A program made the position numbers and the translations under genes. Shown here piece by piece: positions 38,344-47,759 of a stretch of DNA of 64,000 nucleotides. The notes under the pieces are model-generated. The model was not told where the DNA came from. It searched no databases and saw nothing but the letters and a program-made list of their open reading frames with translations. Every line of letters starts with the position of its first letter. Position 1 is the stretch's first letter. Origin of the DNA: Variovorax sp. HW608 (lineage in GTDB: Bacteria; Pseudomonadota; Gammaproteobacteria; Burkholderiales; Burkholderiaceae_C); the NCBI RefSeq assembly GCF_900090195.1, contig NZ_LT607803.1:1674001-1738000 (forward strand), read 5' to 3'.

Positions 38344-39588
38344 ATGAAGAAGCATCTGATCTCGTTTTCCATTGCGGCCGCGACGGCCGTCCCGGGCTTC
38401 GCGCAAGAGCAGAGCGTGGAGGTCCTGCATTGGTGGACGTCCGGCGGCGAGGCGGCCGCGCTCAACGTCCTGAAGACGACCCTCGAAAAGCAGGGCGTCA
38501 AGTGGAACGACATGCCTGTTGCCGGCGGCGGCGGGGAGGCGGCGATGACGGCAGTCCGCGCACGGGTGACGGCCGGCAATCCCCCCACCGCCGTCCAGTT
38601 GCTCGGCTTCGATGTACAGGACTGGGCGAAGCAGGGCGTCCTCGCCGACCTCAACGACCTGGCCAGCAAGAACGGCTGGGACAAGGTCGTTCCGCCCGCG
38701 GTGCAGAAGTTCTCCAAGTACAACGGCAAGTGGGTCGCGGCTCCCGTGAACCTGCACTCCACGAACTGGATCTGGGCCAACAAGGACGTCCTGGCAAAGG
38801 CCGGCGTCACGGCCGAGCCGAAGGACTTCGACGAGTTCATTGCCGCGGCCGAAAAGGTGCAGAAGGCGGGCTTCATCGGCATCGCCCACGGCGGGCAGCC
38901 TTGGCAGGAAGCCACGGTCTTCGACAGCGTTGCGCTCTCGACGGGCGGCGTCGACTACTACCGCAAGGCCTTCATCGACCTCGACGCGAAGGCGTTGAAC
39001 TCGCCGACGACACTCAAGGTATTCCAGCGCATGTCCCAGATCCGCAAGCTGGTCGACAAGGACTTCTCCGGGCGCGACTGGAACGTGGCATCGGGCATGG
39101 TGATCAGCGGCAAGGCCGGCTTCCAGATCATGGGGGACTGGGCCAAGGGAGAGTTTGTCAACGCGAAGAAGGTGCCCGGCAAGGATTTCGTCTGCTATCG
39201 CTTCCCCGGTACCCAGGGCGCAGTGTCGTTCAATACCGACCAGTTCGCGATGTTCAAGCTGAGCGATCCCCAGAAGGTCGCGGCGCAGATGAAGCTGGCC
39301 GCCGACATCATGGACCCTTCGTTCCAATCCACCTTCAATGTCGCCAAGGGCGCGGCACCGGCCCGCTCGGATGTGCCTGACACGGCATTCGACGAGTGCG
39401 GCAAGAAGGCGATCAAGGACGCAGCCGAAGCGAGCAGGAACGACACGCTCGTCGGCTCGATCGCCCATGGCCACGCCGTTCCCGCTTCGATGAAGAACGC
39501 CTTCTACGACGTGATCACGCGCCACTTCAACGGCCAGATCGACGACAAGAAGGCCGTGGCGGAAATGGTCTCGGCCGCCAGGAACTAG
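38344..39588 (+). CDS. CUT1 ABC transporter sugar-binding protein, 414 aa
   Basis: A periplasmic binding protein. The signal peptide [21 protein letters not shown] is followed by [47 protein letters not shown] and [21 protein letters not shown]. These match the glucose/mannose-binding (GtsA-like) branch of COG1653, so the ligand is probably a hexose or a small glycoside. It is followed by a hairpin (39612-39632) and two permeases plus an ATPase. Confidence 0.87.
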   Translation: MKKHLISFSIAAATAVPGFAQEQSVEVLHWWTSGGEAAALNVLKTTLEKQGVKWNDMPVAGGGGEAAMTAVRARVTAGNPPTAVQLLGFDVQDWAKQGVLADLNDLASKNGWDKVVPPAVQKFSKYNGKWVAAPVNLHSTNWIWANKDVLAKAGVTAEPKDFDEFIAAAEKVQKAGFIGIAHGGQPWQEATVFDSVALSTGGVDYYRKAFIDLDAKALNSPTTLKVFQRMSQIRKLVDKDFSGRDWNVASGMVISGKAGFQIMGDWAKGEFVNAKKVPGKDFVCYRFPGTQGAVSFNTDQFAMFKLSDPQKVAAQMKLAADIMDPSFQSTFNVAKGAAPARSDVPDTAFDECGKKAIKDAAEASRNDTLVGSIAHGHAVPASMKNAFYDVITRHFNGQIDDKKAVAEMVSAARN

Positions 39589-39611
39589 AACGCCTTCGAG
39601 TCCTCGTCAAC

Positions 39612-39632
39612 GCCGGGAGCCTCGCTCCCGGC
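39612..39632 (+). other. intercistronic stem-loop after the binding-protein gene
   Basis: GCCGGGAGC-CTC-GCTCCCGGC is a perfect 9-bp stem with a 3-base loop between the binding protein and the first permease, without a T-run. As in malE-malF, it probably protects the upstream message and gives more binding protein than permease. Confidence 0.65.
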
Positions 39633-39647
39633 AAGCGGAGCCCTGCA

Positions 39648-40514
39648 ATGAAAGCCGGATACCTGCCCAAGCTGCTGTTCAGTCCCAGCGTGATCCTCGT
39701 GCTGGTGTGCGTGTATGGCTACATCATGTTCACGATCTACCTGTCCTTCACTTCGTCGACGATGCTTCCGTCGTTCGAGTTGACGGGCACGGCGAGCTAC
39801 AAGCGCCTTCTCGGCCTCGAGAACTGGCAGGTGTCGCTGCGCAACCTCGGCACCTTCGCCAGTCTCTACATCCTCGTTGCGTTGACCTTGGGGCTGGGGT
39901 TGGCGATCCTGATCGACCAGAAGATCCGGGCCGAGAGCGCGTTCAGATCGATCTTCCTGTATCCGATGGCGCTGTCGTTCATCGTCACGGGGACCGCGTG
40001 GAAATGGCTTCTCGACCCCGGAGTCGGTCTCGAGCGTTCGATGCATCTGCTGGGCTGGGAGTCCTTCTCCTTCGGCTGGATCAAGGACAGCGAGATGGCG
40101 ATCTACTGCGTCGTCATTGCCGCGGTGTGGCAGACGAGCGGCTTCGTGATGGCCATGTTCCTCGCGGGACTGCGCGGCATCGATTCCGAGCAGGTGAATG
40201 CGGCGCGAGTCGATGGAGCCAAGACCTGGCAGATCTATCTGCGGATCATCCTGCCGCAACTCGGCCCGGTCTTCGTCTCGGCCTTCGTGATCCTGGCGCA
40301 CATGGCGATCAAGTCGTATGACCTGGTGGTGGCCCTGACGAACGGCGGGCCCGGGCGCTCGACCTGGCTGCCTTCGGTCTTCATGTACCAGTACACGTTC
40401 ACCCGCAACGAAATGGCGGTGGGCGCCGCCAGCTCGGTGCTGATGCTGGTTGCGATCGGCGCCGTGGTCCTTCCCTACCTCTTCAGCGAAATGCGCAAGG
40501 TGCAACATGGCTGA
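39648..40514 (+). CDS. CUT1 ABC transporter permease, 288 aa
   Basis: Six predicted transmembrane helices, beginning LPKLLFSPSVILVLVCVYGYIMFTIYLSF (in parts), with the EAA-loop GIDSEQVNAARVDGAKTWQIYLRIILPQLGPV that contacts the ATPase. It is the MalF/UgpA-type partner. Start ATG 39648 lies 15 bp after the hairpin. It overlaps the next permease gene by 8 bp. Confidence 0.87.
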   Translation: MKAGYLPKLLFSPSVILVLVCVYGYIMFTIYLSFTSSTMLPSFELTGTASYKRLLGLENWQVSLRNLGTFASLYILVALTLGLGLAILIDQKIRAESAFRSIFLYPMALSFIVTGTAWKWLLDPGVGLERSMHLLGWESFSFGWIKDSEMAIYCVVIAAVWQTSGFVMAMFLAGLRGIDSEQVNAARVDGAKTWQIYLRIILPQLGPVFVSAFVILAHMAIKSYDLVVALTNGGPGRSTWLPSVFMYQYTFTRNEMAVGAASSVLMLVAIGAVVLPYLFSEMRKVQHG

Positions 40515-41415
40515 TGCAATGACCCATGCAGCGCCCCGGGTTCACGGGGCCAGCGGTGTCCAGCCCCGGCTGGACGTGGCCCGGATCGTCCTTTACCTGA
40601 TCCTCGCCGTCTGCGCCGTCATCTTCCTGATGCCGGTCTATGTGATGCTGGTGAACTCGTTCAAGCCCCTGGACGAGATCCGAAGCGGCAACCTGATGGC
40701 GCTCCCGCTGGATTGGACCGTCGCCCCCTGGCTCAGCGCCTGGAGCACGGCACAGATCGGTGTGCAGCCGACCGGGCTGAAGCCCTTCTTCATCAACTCC
40801 TTCCTGATGGTGATCCCGGCGGTCGTCCTGTCGACCCTCATCGGAGCACTCAACGGCTACATCCTCACCCAGTTCAAGTTCCGGGGTGCGCACCTGATGT
40901 TCGCTGCGATGCTGTTCTCGGTCTTCATCCCCTTCCAGATCGTGCTGATTCCCATGGCCAAGACGCTGGGGTTCCTGGGGCTTGCCGGCACGGTGAAGGG
41001 GCTTGTCTTCGTGAACACCGTCTACGGCATCGGCTTCACTACGCTGTTCTTTCGCAACTACTACGCCGCCTTTCCAGGCGAACTGATTCGATCCGCACGG
41101 ATGGATGGCGCAGGCTTCTTCGGCGTGATGCGGCACATCCTGCTTCCCAACAGTGCGCCGATCATCGTCGTGACCGTCATCTGGCAATTCACGAACATCT
41201 GGAACGAGTTCCTCTTCGGTGCATCGTTCAGTGATTTCAGTTCGTTCCCGCTCACGGTTGCGCTCAATAACCTCGTGAACAGCAGCACGGGCGTCAAGGA
41301 ATACAACGTGCATTTCGCGGGGGCCTTCATTGCAGCGCTGCCGACGCTGGTGGTCTATCTCATTTCAGGCAAGTACTTTGTCCGCGGCCTGATGGCCGGT
41401 TCGGTCAAGGGCTGA
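40507..41415 (+). CDS. CUT1 ABC transporter permease, 302 aa
   Basis: The MalG/UgpE-type partner, with six helices: IVLYLILAVCAVIFLMPVYVMLVNSFK, ..FINSFLMVIPAVVLSTLIGALNGYIL.., and the coupling loop FPGELIRSARMDGAGFFGVMRHILLPNSAPI. The N-terminus has about 25 extra polar residues (MADAMTHAAPRVHGAS). It overlaps the upstream permease by 8 bp and lies 30 bp before the ATPase gene. Confidence 0.87.
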   Translation: MADAMTHAAPRVHGASGVQPRLDVARIVLYLILAVCAVIFLMPVYVMLVNSFKPLDEIRSGNLMALPLDWTVAPWLSAWSTAQIGVQPTGLKPFFINSFLMVIPAVVLSTLIGALNGYILTQFKFRGAHLMFAAMLFSVFIPFQIVLIPMAKTLGFLGLAGTVKGLVFVNTVYGIGFTTLFFRNYYAAFPGELIRSARMDGAGFFGVMRHILLPNSAPIIVVTVIWQFTNIWNEFLFGASFSDFSSFPLTVALNNLVNSSTGVKEYNVHFAGAFIAALPTLVVYLISGKYFVRGLMAGSVKG

Positions 41416-41445
41416 GCTTCAACTCGAATTCATTGGAGACACATC

Positions 41446-42561
41446 ATGGCTGCTCTCGATCTGGTCCACGTGCAGAAGAGTTTTGGACCCGTGAAGATCC
41501 TGCACGACATCTCGATCGATCTTCAGGACGGCGAATTCCTCGTGCTCGTCGGACCCTCCGGCTGCGGCAAGAGCACGCTCATGAACATCATTGCGGGCCT
41601 CGAAGAGCCGACCGGAGGAGCGCTCAAGCTCGAGGGCCGGGACATCACCCATGTCGCGCCTGCCGAGCGCAACATCTCGATGGTGTTCCAGTCCTATGCG
41701 CTCTACCCGAACATGACGGTCGCGCAGAACATCGAATTTCCGTTGCAGATGCGCAAGGTGGACAAGTCGCAGCGCGCCGAGCGGGTGAGGTCGGTGTCCA
41801 AGCTCCTGCAGATCGAGCATCTGCTCGAGCGCAAGCCCAGGCAGCTTTCGGGCGGCCAGCGGCAACGTGTCGCGATCGGCCGCGCGCTGGCGCGCGAACC
41901 GCAGCTCTACCTCTTCGACGAGCCGCTGTCGAACCTCGACGCGCAGCTTCGGGTCGACATGCGAACCGAGATCAAGAAGCTCCATCAACGCCTGAAGGCA
42001 ACGATCGTCTATGTCACGCACGACCAGATCGAGGCCATGACGCTCGCGACCCGCATTGCGGTCATGAAGGGCGGCGTGCTGCAGCAACTCGGCACACCCC
42101 ACGAGGTGTACAACCGCCCGGCAAACACCTTTGTGGCGGGCTTCATGGGATCACCTAGGATGAACCTGACCCGCGCCCGGGTCACTTCGAGCGACGGCGC
42201 GCTGATGCTCGAGATCGGCGCGGGAAAGGGGTCGAAATGCAGCATCCCCGTACCCCCGGGGGCGGCTGGCTTGCGTGGCTATGCCGGCGAGGAGGTCATC
42301 GCAGGCATTCGTCCCGAGGCTGTCAGCCTGGCACGGGAGGGCATGGTGACGGGGCCGAATCAATGCCTTGTCGATGCCAGCGTCGAAGTGATCGAGCCCA
42401 CGGGTGCCGACACGCTTGCGCTGCTGGATCTCGGCGGAAGCGAGTTCACCGTGCGGCTGGAGCCGGACGCCCCGCTCACACGGGGGCAGCGCGCGCGGTT
42501 CCTGATCGATCTGTCGAAGCTGGTGTGCTTCGACGCAAAGACAGAAATGTTGATCGAGTGA
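41446..42561 (+). CDS. CUT1 ABC transporter ATPase (UgpC/MalK type), 371 aa
   Basis: Walker A GPSGCGKST (about 38-46), Q-loop MVFQSYALYPNMTV, signature LSGGQRQRVAIGRAL, Walker B LYLFDEPLSNLD and switch His in VTHDQIEAM are complete. A C-terminal OB-fold TOBE regulatory domain (about 240-365) follows. It energises the sugar importer formed with the three preceding genes. The GMC oxidoreductase gene follows after 5 bp. Confidence 0.9.
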   Translation: MAALDLVHVQKSFGPVKILHDISIDLQDGEFLVLVGPSGCGKSTLMNIIAGLEEPTGGALKLEGRDITHVAPAERNISMVFQSYALYPNMTVAQNIEFPLQMRKVDKSQRAERVRSVSKLLQIEHLLERKPRQLSGGQRQRVAIGRALAREPQLYLFDEPLSNLDAQLRVDMRTEIKKLHQRLKATIVYVTHDQIEAMTLATRIAVMKGGVLQQLGTPHEVYNRPANTFVAGFMGSPRMNLTRARVTSSDGALMLEIGAGKGSKCSIPVPPGAAGLRGYAGEEVIAGIRPEAVSLAREGMVTGPNQCLVDASVEVIEPTGADTLALLDLGGSEFTVRLEPDAPLTRGQRARFLIDLSKLVCFDAKTEMLIE

Positions 42562-42566
42562 AGGCC

Positions 42567-44090
42567 ATGTCGGAGTCGTGCGATGTGCTGGTCATCGGGT
42601 CGGGCGTGGGCGGCGGAGCGATCGCGCGTCAACTGGCCGGAACGGGTGCCAAGGTGCTCATCGTCGAACGCGGCCCGGTGCTTCCTCGCGAACCCCAGAA
42701 CTCGGACCCCGAGGCCGTGTTCGTGGACCTGCGCTACCGCAGCAACGAGACATGGACGAGCGGCGAGCGACGCTTCCGGCCAGGCCAGTACTACTACGTG
42801 GGCGGGCACACGAAGTTCTACGGAACGGCGATGTTTCGTTTTCGTGCCCTGGATTTCGAGGCACGGGAACTCGAGGACGGCGTGTCTCCCGCCTGGCCCA
42901 TCCGCTACGCCGATCTCGAGCCGTGGTACGCACTCGCCGAGCGGTTGTTCGGTGTACGCGGACAGTCGGGCCTGGATCCCACCGAGCCGCCTCGCAGCGG
43001 CCCGTATGACCATCCGCCGATCCCGCACGAACCGGTGCTCGCCGAGATCGAGGCGCGGCTGAAGGCGCAAGGACTTCATCCCTTCCCCATGCCCGCCGCG
43101 GTCGACTATGGCGGGCTCTGTCGTCGCTGTGGCACCTGCGACGCGTTCCCCTGTCAGTTCGGCGCCAAGGGCGATGCGGAGAGGTGCCTCGTTCGTCCAG
43201 CGCTGCTTCAGCCCAATGTCGAGCTGAGGACAGAGTCATTCGTCGAGCGGCTCGTCACCGACGCCAGCGGGCGCCGGATCGAAGCGGCGGAGGTCATCGA
43301 ACAGGGCGTGCGCAAGCGCATTCGAGCGGGCCTCTTCGTTGTCAGCGCTGGCGCGATCAATTCCGCGGCGCTGCTGTTGCGATCTGCGACCGATCGACAT
43401 CCGCGCGGTCTTGCCAACTCCAGCGACGTGGTGGGGCGGTACTTCATGAATCACAACTGCACCGGTTTGATGGCCTTGCATCCTGCGCGTCGAAACCCGA
43501 CGCGGTTTCCAAAGACCTTGTCGATCAACGACTACTACTTCGGTGATGCCGATTCGGGCGGGAAGGGGCCGCCGCTGGGCAATCTGCAGCTCCTGGGGAA
43601 GCTCTCCGAGCCCATCTTGCGTGGCGCCATGCCGGCCTGGACGCCTCGTGCGCTGCGCACGTGGCTGGCGGAGCACAGCGTCGACTGGTACGTCATGTCG
43701 GAGGACCTGCCCCATCACGAGAGCACCGTTCGTCCCAATCCGGATGGGGGAGTCGATCTGCGCTGGCACAGGACGAACATGAATGCCCATCGGCAGTGGG
43801 TGCGCAAAGCTTCAGGGATCATCAGGCGAAGCGGGTATCCCATCGTGCTGACCAAGCCCTTCACGATGGACACGCCTTCACATCAGTGCGGCACCGTGCG
43901 GTTCGGGGACGATCCGCGGACGTCCGCGCTCGATCCTCATTGCAAGGCCTGGGACCACGACAATCTCTATGTCGTCGATGCGAGCTTCTTCCCCTCCTCG
44001 GGGGCGCTCAATCCGGCGTTGACCATCGCTGCCCAGGCCCTGCGTGTCGGTCATCACCTCAGAACGAACCTGAAGGCTGCTTCGTCATGA
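42567..44090 (+). CDS. GMC-family FAD oxidoreductase with Cys cluster, 507 aa
   Basis: An N-terminal FAD Rossmann motif (VLVIGSGVGGGAIARQLAGTGAKVLIVERG, in parts) and a C-terminal GMC domain (VDASFFPSSGALNPALTIAAQALR) enclose a Cys-rich insert, CRRCGTCDAFPCQFGAKGDAERC. This pattern recalls membrane-linked sugar dehydrogenases such as gluconate 2-dehydrogenase, fructose dehydrogenase or glucoside 3-dehydrogenase large subunits. There is no Tat signal and no small subunit gene, so the electron acceptor is unknown. It starts 5 bp after the ATPase gene. Probably oxidises a sugar hydroxyl. Confidence 0.82.
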   Translation: MSESCDVLVIGSGVGGGAIARQLAGTGAKVLIVERGPVLPREPQNSDPEAVFVDLRYRSNETWTSGERRFRPGQYYYVGGHTKFYGTAMFRFRALDFEARELEDGVSPAWPIRYADLEPWYALAERLFGVRGQSGLDPTEPPRSGPYDHPPIPHEPVLAEIEARLKAQGLHPFPMPAAVDYGGLCRRCGTCDAFPCQFGAKGDAERCLVRPALLQPNVELRTESFVERLVTDASGRRIEAAEVIEQGVRKRIRAGLFVVSAGAINSAALLLRSATDRHPRGLANSSDVVGRYFMNHNCTGLMALHPARRNPTRFPKTLSINDYYFGDADSGGKGPPLGNLQLLGKLSEPILRGAMPAWTPRALRTWLAEHSVDWYVMSEDLPHHESTVRPNPDGGVDLRWHRTNMNAHRQWVRKASGIIRRSGYPIVLTKPFTMDTPSHQCGTVRFGDDPRTSALDPHCKAWDHDNLYVVDASFFPSSGALNPALTIAAQALRVGHHLRTNLKAASS

Positions 44091-44860
44091 ACAACTCTGC
44101 ACGCCCCTCCAGACCCGTTGCGCTGGTCACCGGTGCGAGCCGCGGCATCGGCGCCGCCATTGCGATCGAACTGGCTGCCAGAGGCTTCGACATCGCGATC
44201 ATGGCGATCGACGATGCGAGCGAGACGGCGGCGGCCATCGAAGGCCAGGGTGCCCGTGCCCTCGCGTTTCAAGGCAATCTCGCCGACGTCGCGGAGCATG
44301 CGTCGATGCTCGAAAGCATCGCTCTGTGGGGCGGTCCCGTGACCTGCCTGGTCAACAACGCCGGGATCGGGTCGCCGAAGCGCGGGGATCTGCTCGATGT
44401 GCAACCGGAGGCCTTCGACCTTGTCCTCGATACCAATCTGCGCGGGACCTTCTTCCTGACGCAGCAAGTGGCGCGGCAGATGGTCGGGACCCCGTCCGGC
44501 GCGCCGCAATCGATCATCACGGTTTCTTCGGTCAGCGCGGAACTCGCATCGGTGGAGCGGGGCGAGTACTGCCTGTCGAAGGCCGGACTGGGCATGCTGA
44601 CCAAGCTCTTCGCGCTACGCCTGGCCAAGCAGGGCGTGGGCGTGTTCGAGATCCGGCCCGGTGTGATCCGGACCGCGATGACGGCCGGTGTGGCCGACAA
44701 GTACGACCGCCTCATCGCGCAGGGGCTGGTGCCGATGGACCGCTGGGGCCTGCCCGAAGACATCGCGCGCGTCGTTGCGGAGCTGGCCTCGGGCAGGTTC
44801 GCGTTCGCTACCGGTTCGGTCATCAACGTCGACGGTGCGCTTTCCATTCCGAGGTTGTGA
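44087..44860 (+). CDS. SDR-family dehydrogenase (FabG-like), 257 aa
   Basis: A classical short-chain dehydrogenase. Cofactor motif TGASRGIGAAIAIEL, NNAG in CLVNNAGIG, catalytic Ser in ITVSSVSAELAS, YxxxK in EYCLSKAG, and the C-terminal TGSVINVDGALSI are all present. The ATG overlaps the GMC stop (ATGA), so the two are translationally coupled and likely act on consecutive intermediates. Specificity cannot be read. Confidence 0.87.
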   Translation: MNNSARPSRPVALVTGASRGIGAAIAIELAARGFDIAIMAIDDASETAAAIEGQGARALAFQGNLADVAEHASMLESIALWGGPVTCLVNNAGIGSPKRGDLLDVQPEAFDLVLDTNLRGTFFLTQQVARQMVGTPSGAPQSIITVSSVSAELASVERGEYCLSKAGLGMLTKLFALRLAKQGVGVFEIRPGVIRTAMTAGVADKYDRLIAQGLVPMDRWGLPEDIARVVAELASGRFAFATGSVINVDGALSIPRL

Positions 44861-44862
44861 GC

Positions 44863-46527
44863 ATGGACAACTATGACTACATCATCACCGGGGGCGGGTC
44901 GGCAGGCTGCGTGCTCGCGAATCGACTGAGCGCCGATCCGCAGGTCAAGGTCCTGCTGCTCGAGGCCGGCGGTTCCGACTGGCATCCTTTCTTTCATATG
45001 CCGGCCGGCTTCGCAAAGATGACGAAGGGCATCGGCTCCTGGGGATGGCAAACCGTTCCGCAGAAGCACCTGAAGGACCGCGTCCTGCGCTTCACCCAGG
45101 CCAAGGTGATCGGGGGCGGGTCGTCGATCAACGCTCAGCTCTACACGCGCGGCGTGCCCGCCGACTACGATGAATGGGTGACCGAGGAGGGTGCGGAGGG
45201 CTGGTCTTACCGCGAGGTGTTGCCGTACTTCAAGCGTTCCGAGAACAACGCGCGCTTTGCGAACGAATTCCACGCCTATGGCGGGCCGCTCGGCGTATCG
45301 AACCCGATCAGCCCGCTGCCCATTTGCGAGGCCTTCTTCCGGGCCGGGCAGGAACTGGGCATTCCATTCAATGCCGACTTCAACGGCGCGAGCCAGGAGG
45401 GCCTCGGCTACTACCAGCTGACGCAACTGGACGCGAGGCGCTCTTCCGCCTCGATCGGATTCCTCGACAAGGAGGTACGCAGTCGCCCGAACCTCACGGT
45501 GATGCTGCAGAGCCAGGCACTCAGGGTCGTCGTGGAGGGAGATCGTGCCGTTGGCGTGGAGATCGTCAGCCGCGACAATGCGTCGCCCCGCATCGTGAGG
45601 GCGGAGCGAGAGGTCATCGTCTCGTCCGGGGCGATCGGGTCGCCCAAGCTGCTGATGCAGTCGGGCATCGGCCCCGCAGATCACCTGGGTTCTGTGGGCG
45701 TGCGTGTGGTGCACGACTTGCGTGGCGTCGGAAGCAATCTGCAAGACCACCTGGATCTGTTCGTGATCGCGGAATGCACCGGCGACCACACCTATGACAA
45801 GTACAACAAGCCGCATTACGCGGCCATGGCTGGCCTTCAATACCTGCTGTTGAAGACGGGTCCGGTCGCCTCGAGCCTCTTCGAGACCGGTGGATTCTGG
45901 TACGCGGACCCTGGCGGGCATGCCCGCTCGCCGGATATCCAGTTTCATCTCGGACTCGGCTCCGGCATCGAAGCAGGCATGGCCAAGCTGAGGAACGCCG
46001 GCGTGACGCTGAACACGGCCTACCTCCGGCCCCGCTCCCGCGGCACCGTGAGGCTGGCGAGCAAGGACCCGGGTGCGGCGCCTCTGCTCGACCCGAACTA
46101 CTGGTCGGATCCCTACGATCGGAAGATGGCGATCAAGGGCTTGCGGCTCGTGCGCGAGATCCTGTCGCAACCCGCCATGAAGCGCTACGTCCAGGCGGAG
46201 GTCTTGCCGGGCAGTCGGCTCAAGACCGACGATGAACTCTTCGACTATGCGTGCGCCAATGCGAAGACGGACCACCACCCCGTGGGCACCTGCAGGATGG
46301 GTCCGGCCGACAGCCCCGACAGCGTCGTGACGCCCGACCTTCGCGTCATCGGCTTGCGGGGCCTGCGGGTGGTGGACGCTTCAGTCATGCCGCGCGTTCC
46401 CTCCTGCAACACGAACGCTCCGACCATCATGGTCGCGGAGAAGGCGGCTGACCACATCCTGGGCCGCCTCGGCAACGCGGCCGCGAAAGCAAGGCGCACG
46501 CTTTCGCTCGCAGAGCGAATTGATTGA
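44863..46527 (+). CDS. GMC-family oxidoreductase, choline-dehydrogenase-like, 554 aa
   Basis: A full GMC flavoprotein: DYIITGGGSAGCVLANRLS, LRFTQAKVIGGGSSINAQLYTRG, VIVSSGAIGSPKLLMQSGIGP, and the C-terminal TDHHPVGTCRMG...GLRVVDASVMPRVPSCNTNAPTIMVAEKAAD (in parts), with the catalytic His/Asn pair. BetA/alcohol-dehydrogenase branch. It starts 2 bp after the SDR stop. This second alcohol oxidase/dehydrogenase in the cluster suggests that two hydroxyls of the substrate are oxidised. Confidence 0.87.
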   Translation: MDNYDYIITGGGSAGCVLANRLSADPQVKVLLLEAGGSDWHPFFHMPAGFAKMTKGIGSWGWQTVPQKHLKDRVLRFTQAKVIGGGSSINAQLYTRGVPADYDEWVTEEGAEGWSYREVLPYFKRSENNARFANEFHAYGGPLGVSNPISPLPICEAFFRAGQELGIPFNADFNGASQEGLGYYQLTQLDARRSSASIGFLDKEVRSRPNLTVMLQSQALRVVVEGDRAVGVEIVSRDNASPRIVRAEREVIVSSGAIGSPKLLMQSGIGPADHLGSVGVRVVHDLRGVGSNLQDHLDLFVIAECTGDHTYDKYNKPHYAAMAGLQYLLLKTGPVASSLFETGGFWYADPGGHARSPDIQFHLGLGSGIEAGMAKLRNAGVTLNTAYLRPRSRGTVRLASKDPGAAPLLDPNYWSDPYDRKMAIKGLRLVREILSQPAMKRYVQAEVLPGSRLKTDDELFDYACANAKTDHHPVGTCRMGPADSPDSVVTPDLRVIGLRGLRVVDASVMPRVPSCNTNAPTIMVAEKAADHILGRLGNAAAKARRTLSLAERID

Positions 46528-46586
46528 GGCCGGACCCGGGCCCACCGTTCATTGAACTCGCGCATGGGTTGCGCAAAGGAGCAGTC

Positions 46587-47750
46587 ATGGAAATTCGTCT
46601 ACCGCAGTCCGACGGCAGCCTCAAGCGCTACGCCGTCCAGGCCAGTCCCGTCCGTCCGCAGCAGCCGCTGCCGGCGTTCAACCGCACGGTCTATGCAGCC
46701 GCCCACGTGGTGATCGACCCCTTCGCCACGGTCGATCCGTGGGATGCGTCCCCGATCGTCGACTGGGACACCACGCTGGCCTTTCGCGAGCACCTGTACA
46801 AGCTGGGCTTCAAGGTCGCCGAGGCGATGGACACCGCCCAGCGCGGCATGGGTGTGGACTGGCCGGTGGCCCGGGAACTGATCCAGCGGAGCCTGCGGCA
46901 CGCACGATCGGTCGGCGGCGACCTGGCGTGCGGCGCCGGCACGGACCAGCTGATCGCGGGCCCCGAGGTGACGCTGGCCGACGTCGAGGCGGCCTACCGC
47001 GAGCAGCTCGGCGTGGTCGAGGCCGAGGGCGGCCGCGTCATCCTCATGGCGAGTCGTGCGCTGGCCCGTTGCGCGCGCGGCGCGGACGACTACCTGTCGC
47101 TCTACGGACGCCTGCTTCGTGATGTCTCCAGGCCCGTGATCCTGCACTGGCTGGGCGAGATGTTCGACCCGGCCCTCCAGGGCTACTGGGGATCGAACGA
47201 TCTGGCCACGGCACTGGACACGGTGGCGCACCTGATCGGCGACAACGCCTCGAAGGTGGAGGGCATCAAGGTCTCGCTGCTCGACGCGAAGTGGGAGCTG
47301 GCGCTTCGTCGCCGCTTGCCCGCGGGCGTCAAGATGTACACCGGCGACGACTTCAACTATGCCGAGCTCATCGCGGGGGACGACAGCGGCCACTCGCATG
47401 GCCTGCTCGGGATCTTCGACCCCATCGCCCCGGTTGCCGCGGCCGCGCTGGCCGAGCTTGCCGCCGGTAACGCGCAGCGCTTCCGCAGCCTGCTGGACCC
47501 GACCGTGGCGCTGTCGCGGGAGATCTTCCGGGCGCCGACGCGCCACTACAAGGCCGGTGTGGTGTTCATTGCCTGGCTCAACGGGCAGCAGGACCACTTC
47601 TCGATGGCGGCCGGGCTGCAGTCGGCGCGCGGCGCCGCGCACTTCGCCAAGGTCTTCGAGCTGGCCGACCAATGCGGCGTCCTCTGCGACCCCGAGCTGG
47701 CCGTCCTGCGCATGAAACGCTACCTGTCCATCTCCTGCGGCATCGATTGA
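46587..47750 (+). CDS. DUF993 / dihydrodipicolinate-synthase-like protein, 387 aa
   Basis: A TIM-barrel protein of the DUF993 family: FNRTVYAAAHVVIDPFATVDPW, WDTTLAFREHLYKLGFKVAEAMDTAQRGMGVDW, ILHWLGEMFDPALQGYWGS and KVEGIKVSLLD-KWELALRRRLP, with a Lys in the strand position used for Schiff bases in DapA-type aldolases. No activity is established. The start is fixed by AAAGGAG before ATG 46587. It is the last gene of the cluster and a plausible retro-aldolase for the oxidised substrate. Confidence 0.83.
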   Translation: MEIRLPQSDGSLKRYAVQASPVRPQQPLPAFNRTVYAAAHVVIDPFATVDPWDASPIVDWDTTLAFREHLYKLGFKVAEAMDTAQRGMGVDWPVARELIQRSLRHARSVGGDLACGAGTDQLIAGPEVTLADVEAAYREQLGVVEAEGGRVILMASRALARCARGADDYLSLYGRLLRDVSRPVILHWLGEMFDPALQGYWGSNDLATALDTVAHLIGDNASKVEGIKVSLLDAKWELALRRRLPAGVKMYTGDDFNYAELIAGDDSGHSHGLLGIFDPIAPVAAAALAELAAGNAQRFRSLLDPTVALSREIFRAPTRHYKAGVVFIAWLNGQQDHFSMAAGLQSARGAAHFAKVFELADQCGVLCDPELAVLRMKRYLSISCGID

Positions 47751-47759
47751 AGGGACTGG

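Noticed and set aside
44269..46278. A 669-codon minus-strand frame opposite the SDR and GMC genes
   Set aside because: It is antisense to conserved flavoprotein sequence, with no recognisable domain and no ribosome site.
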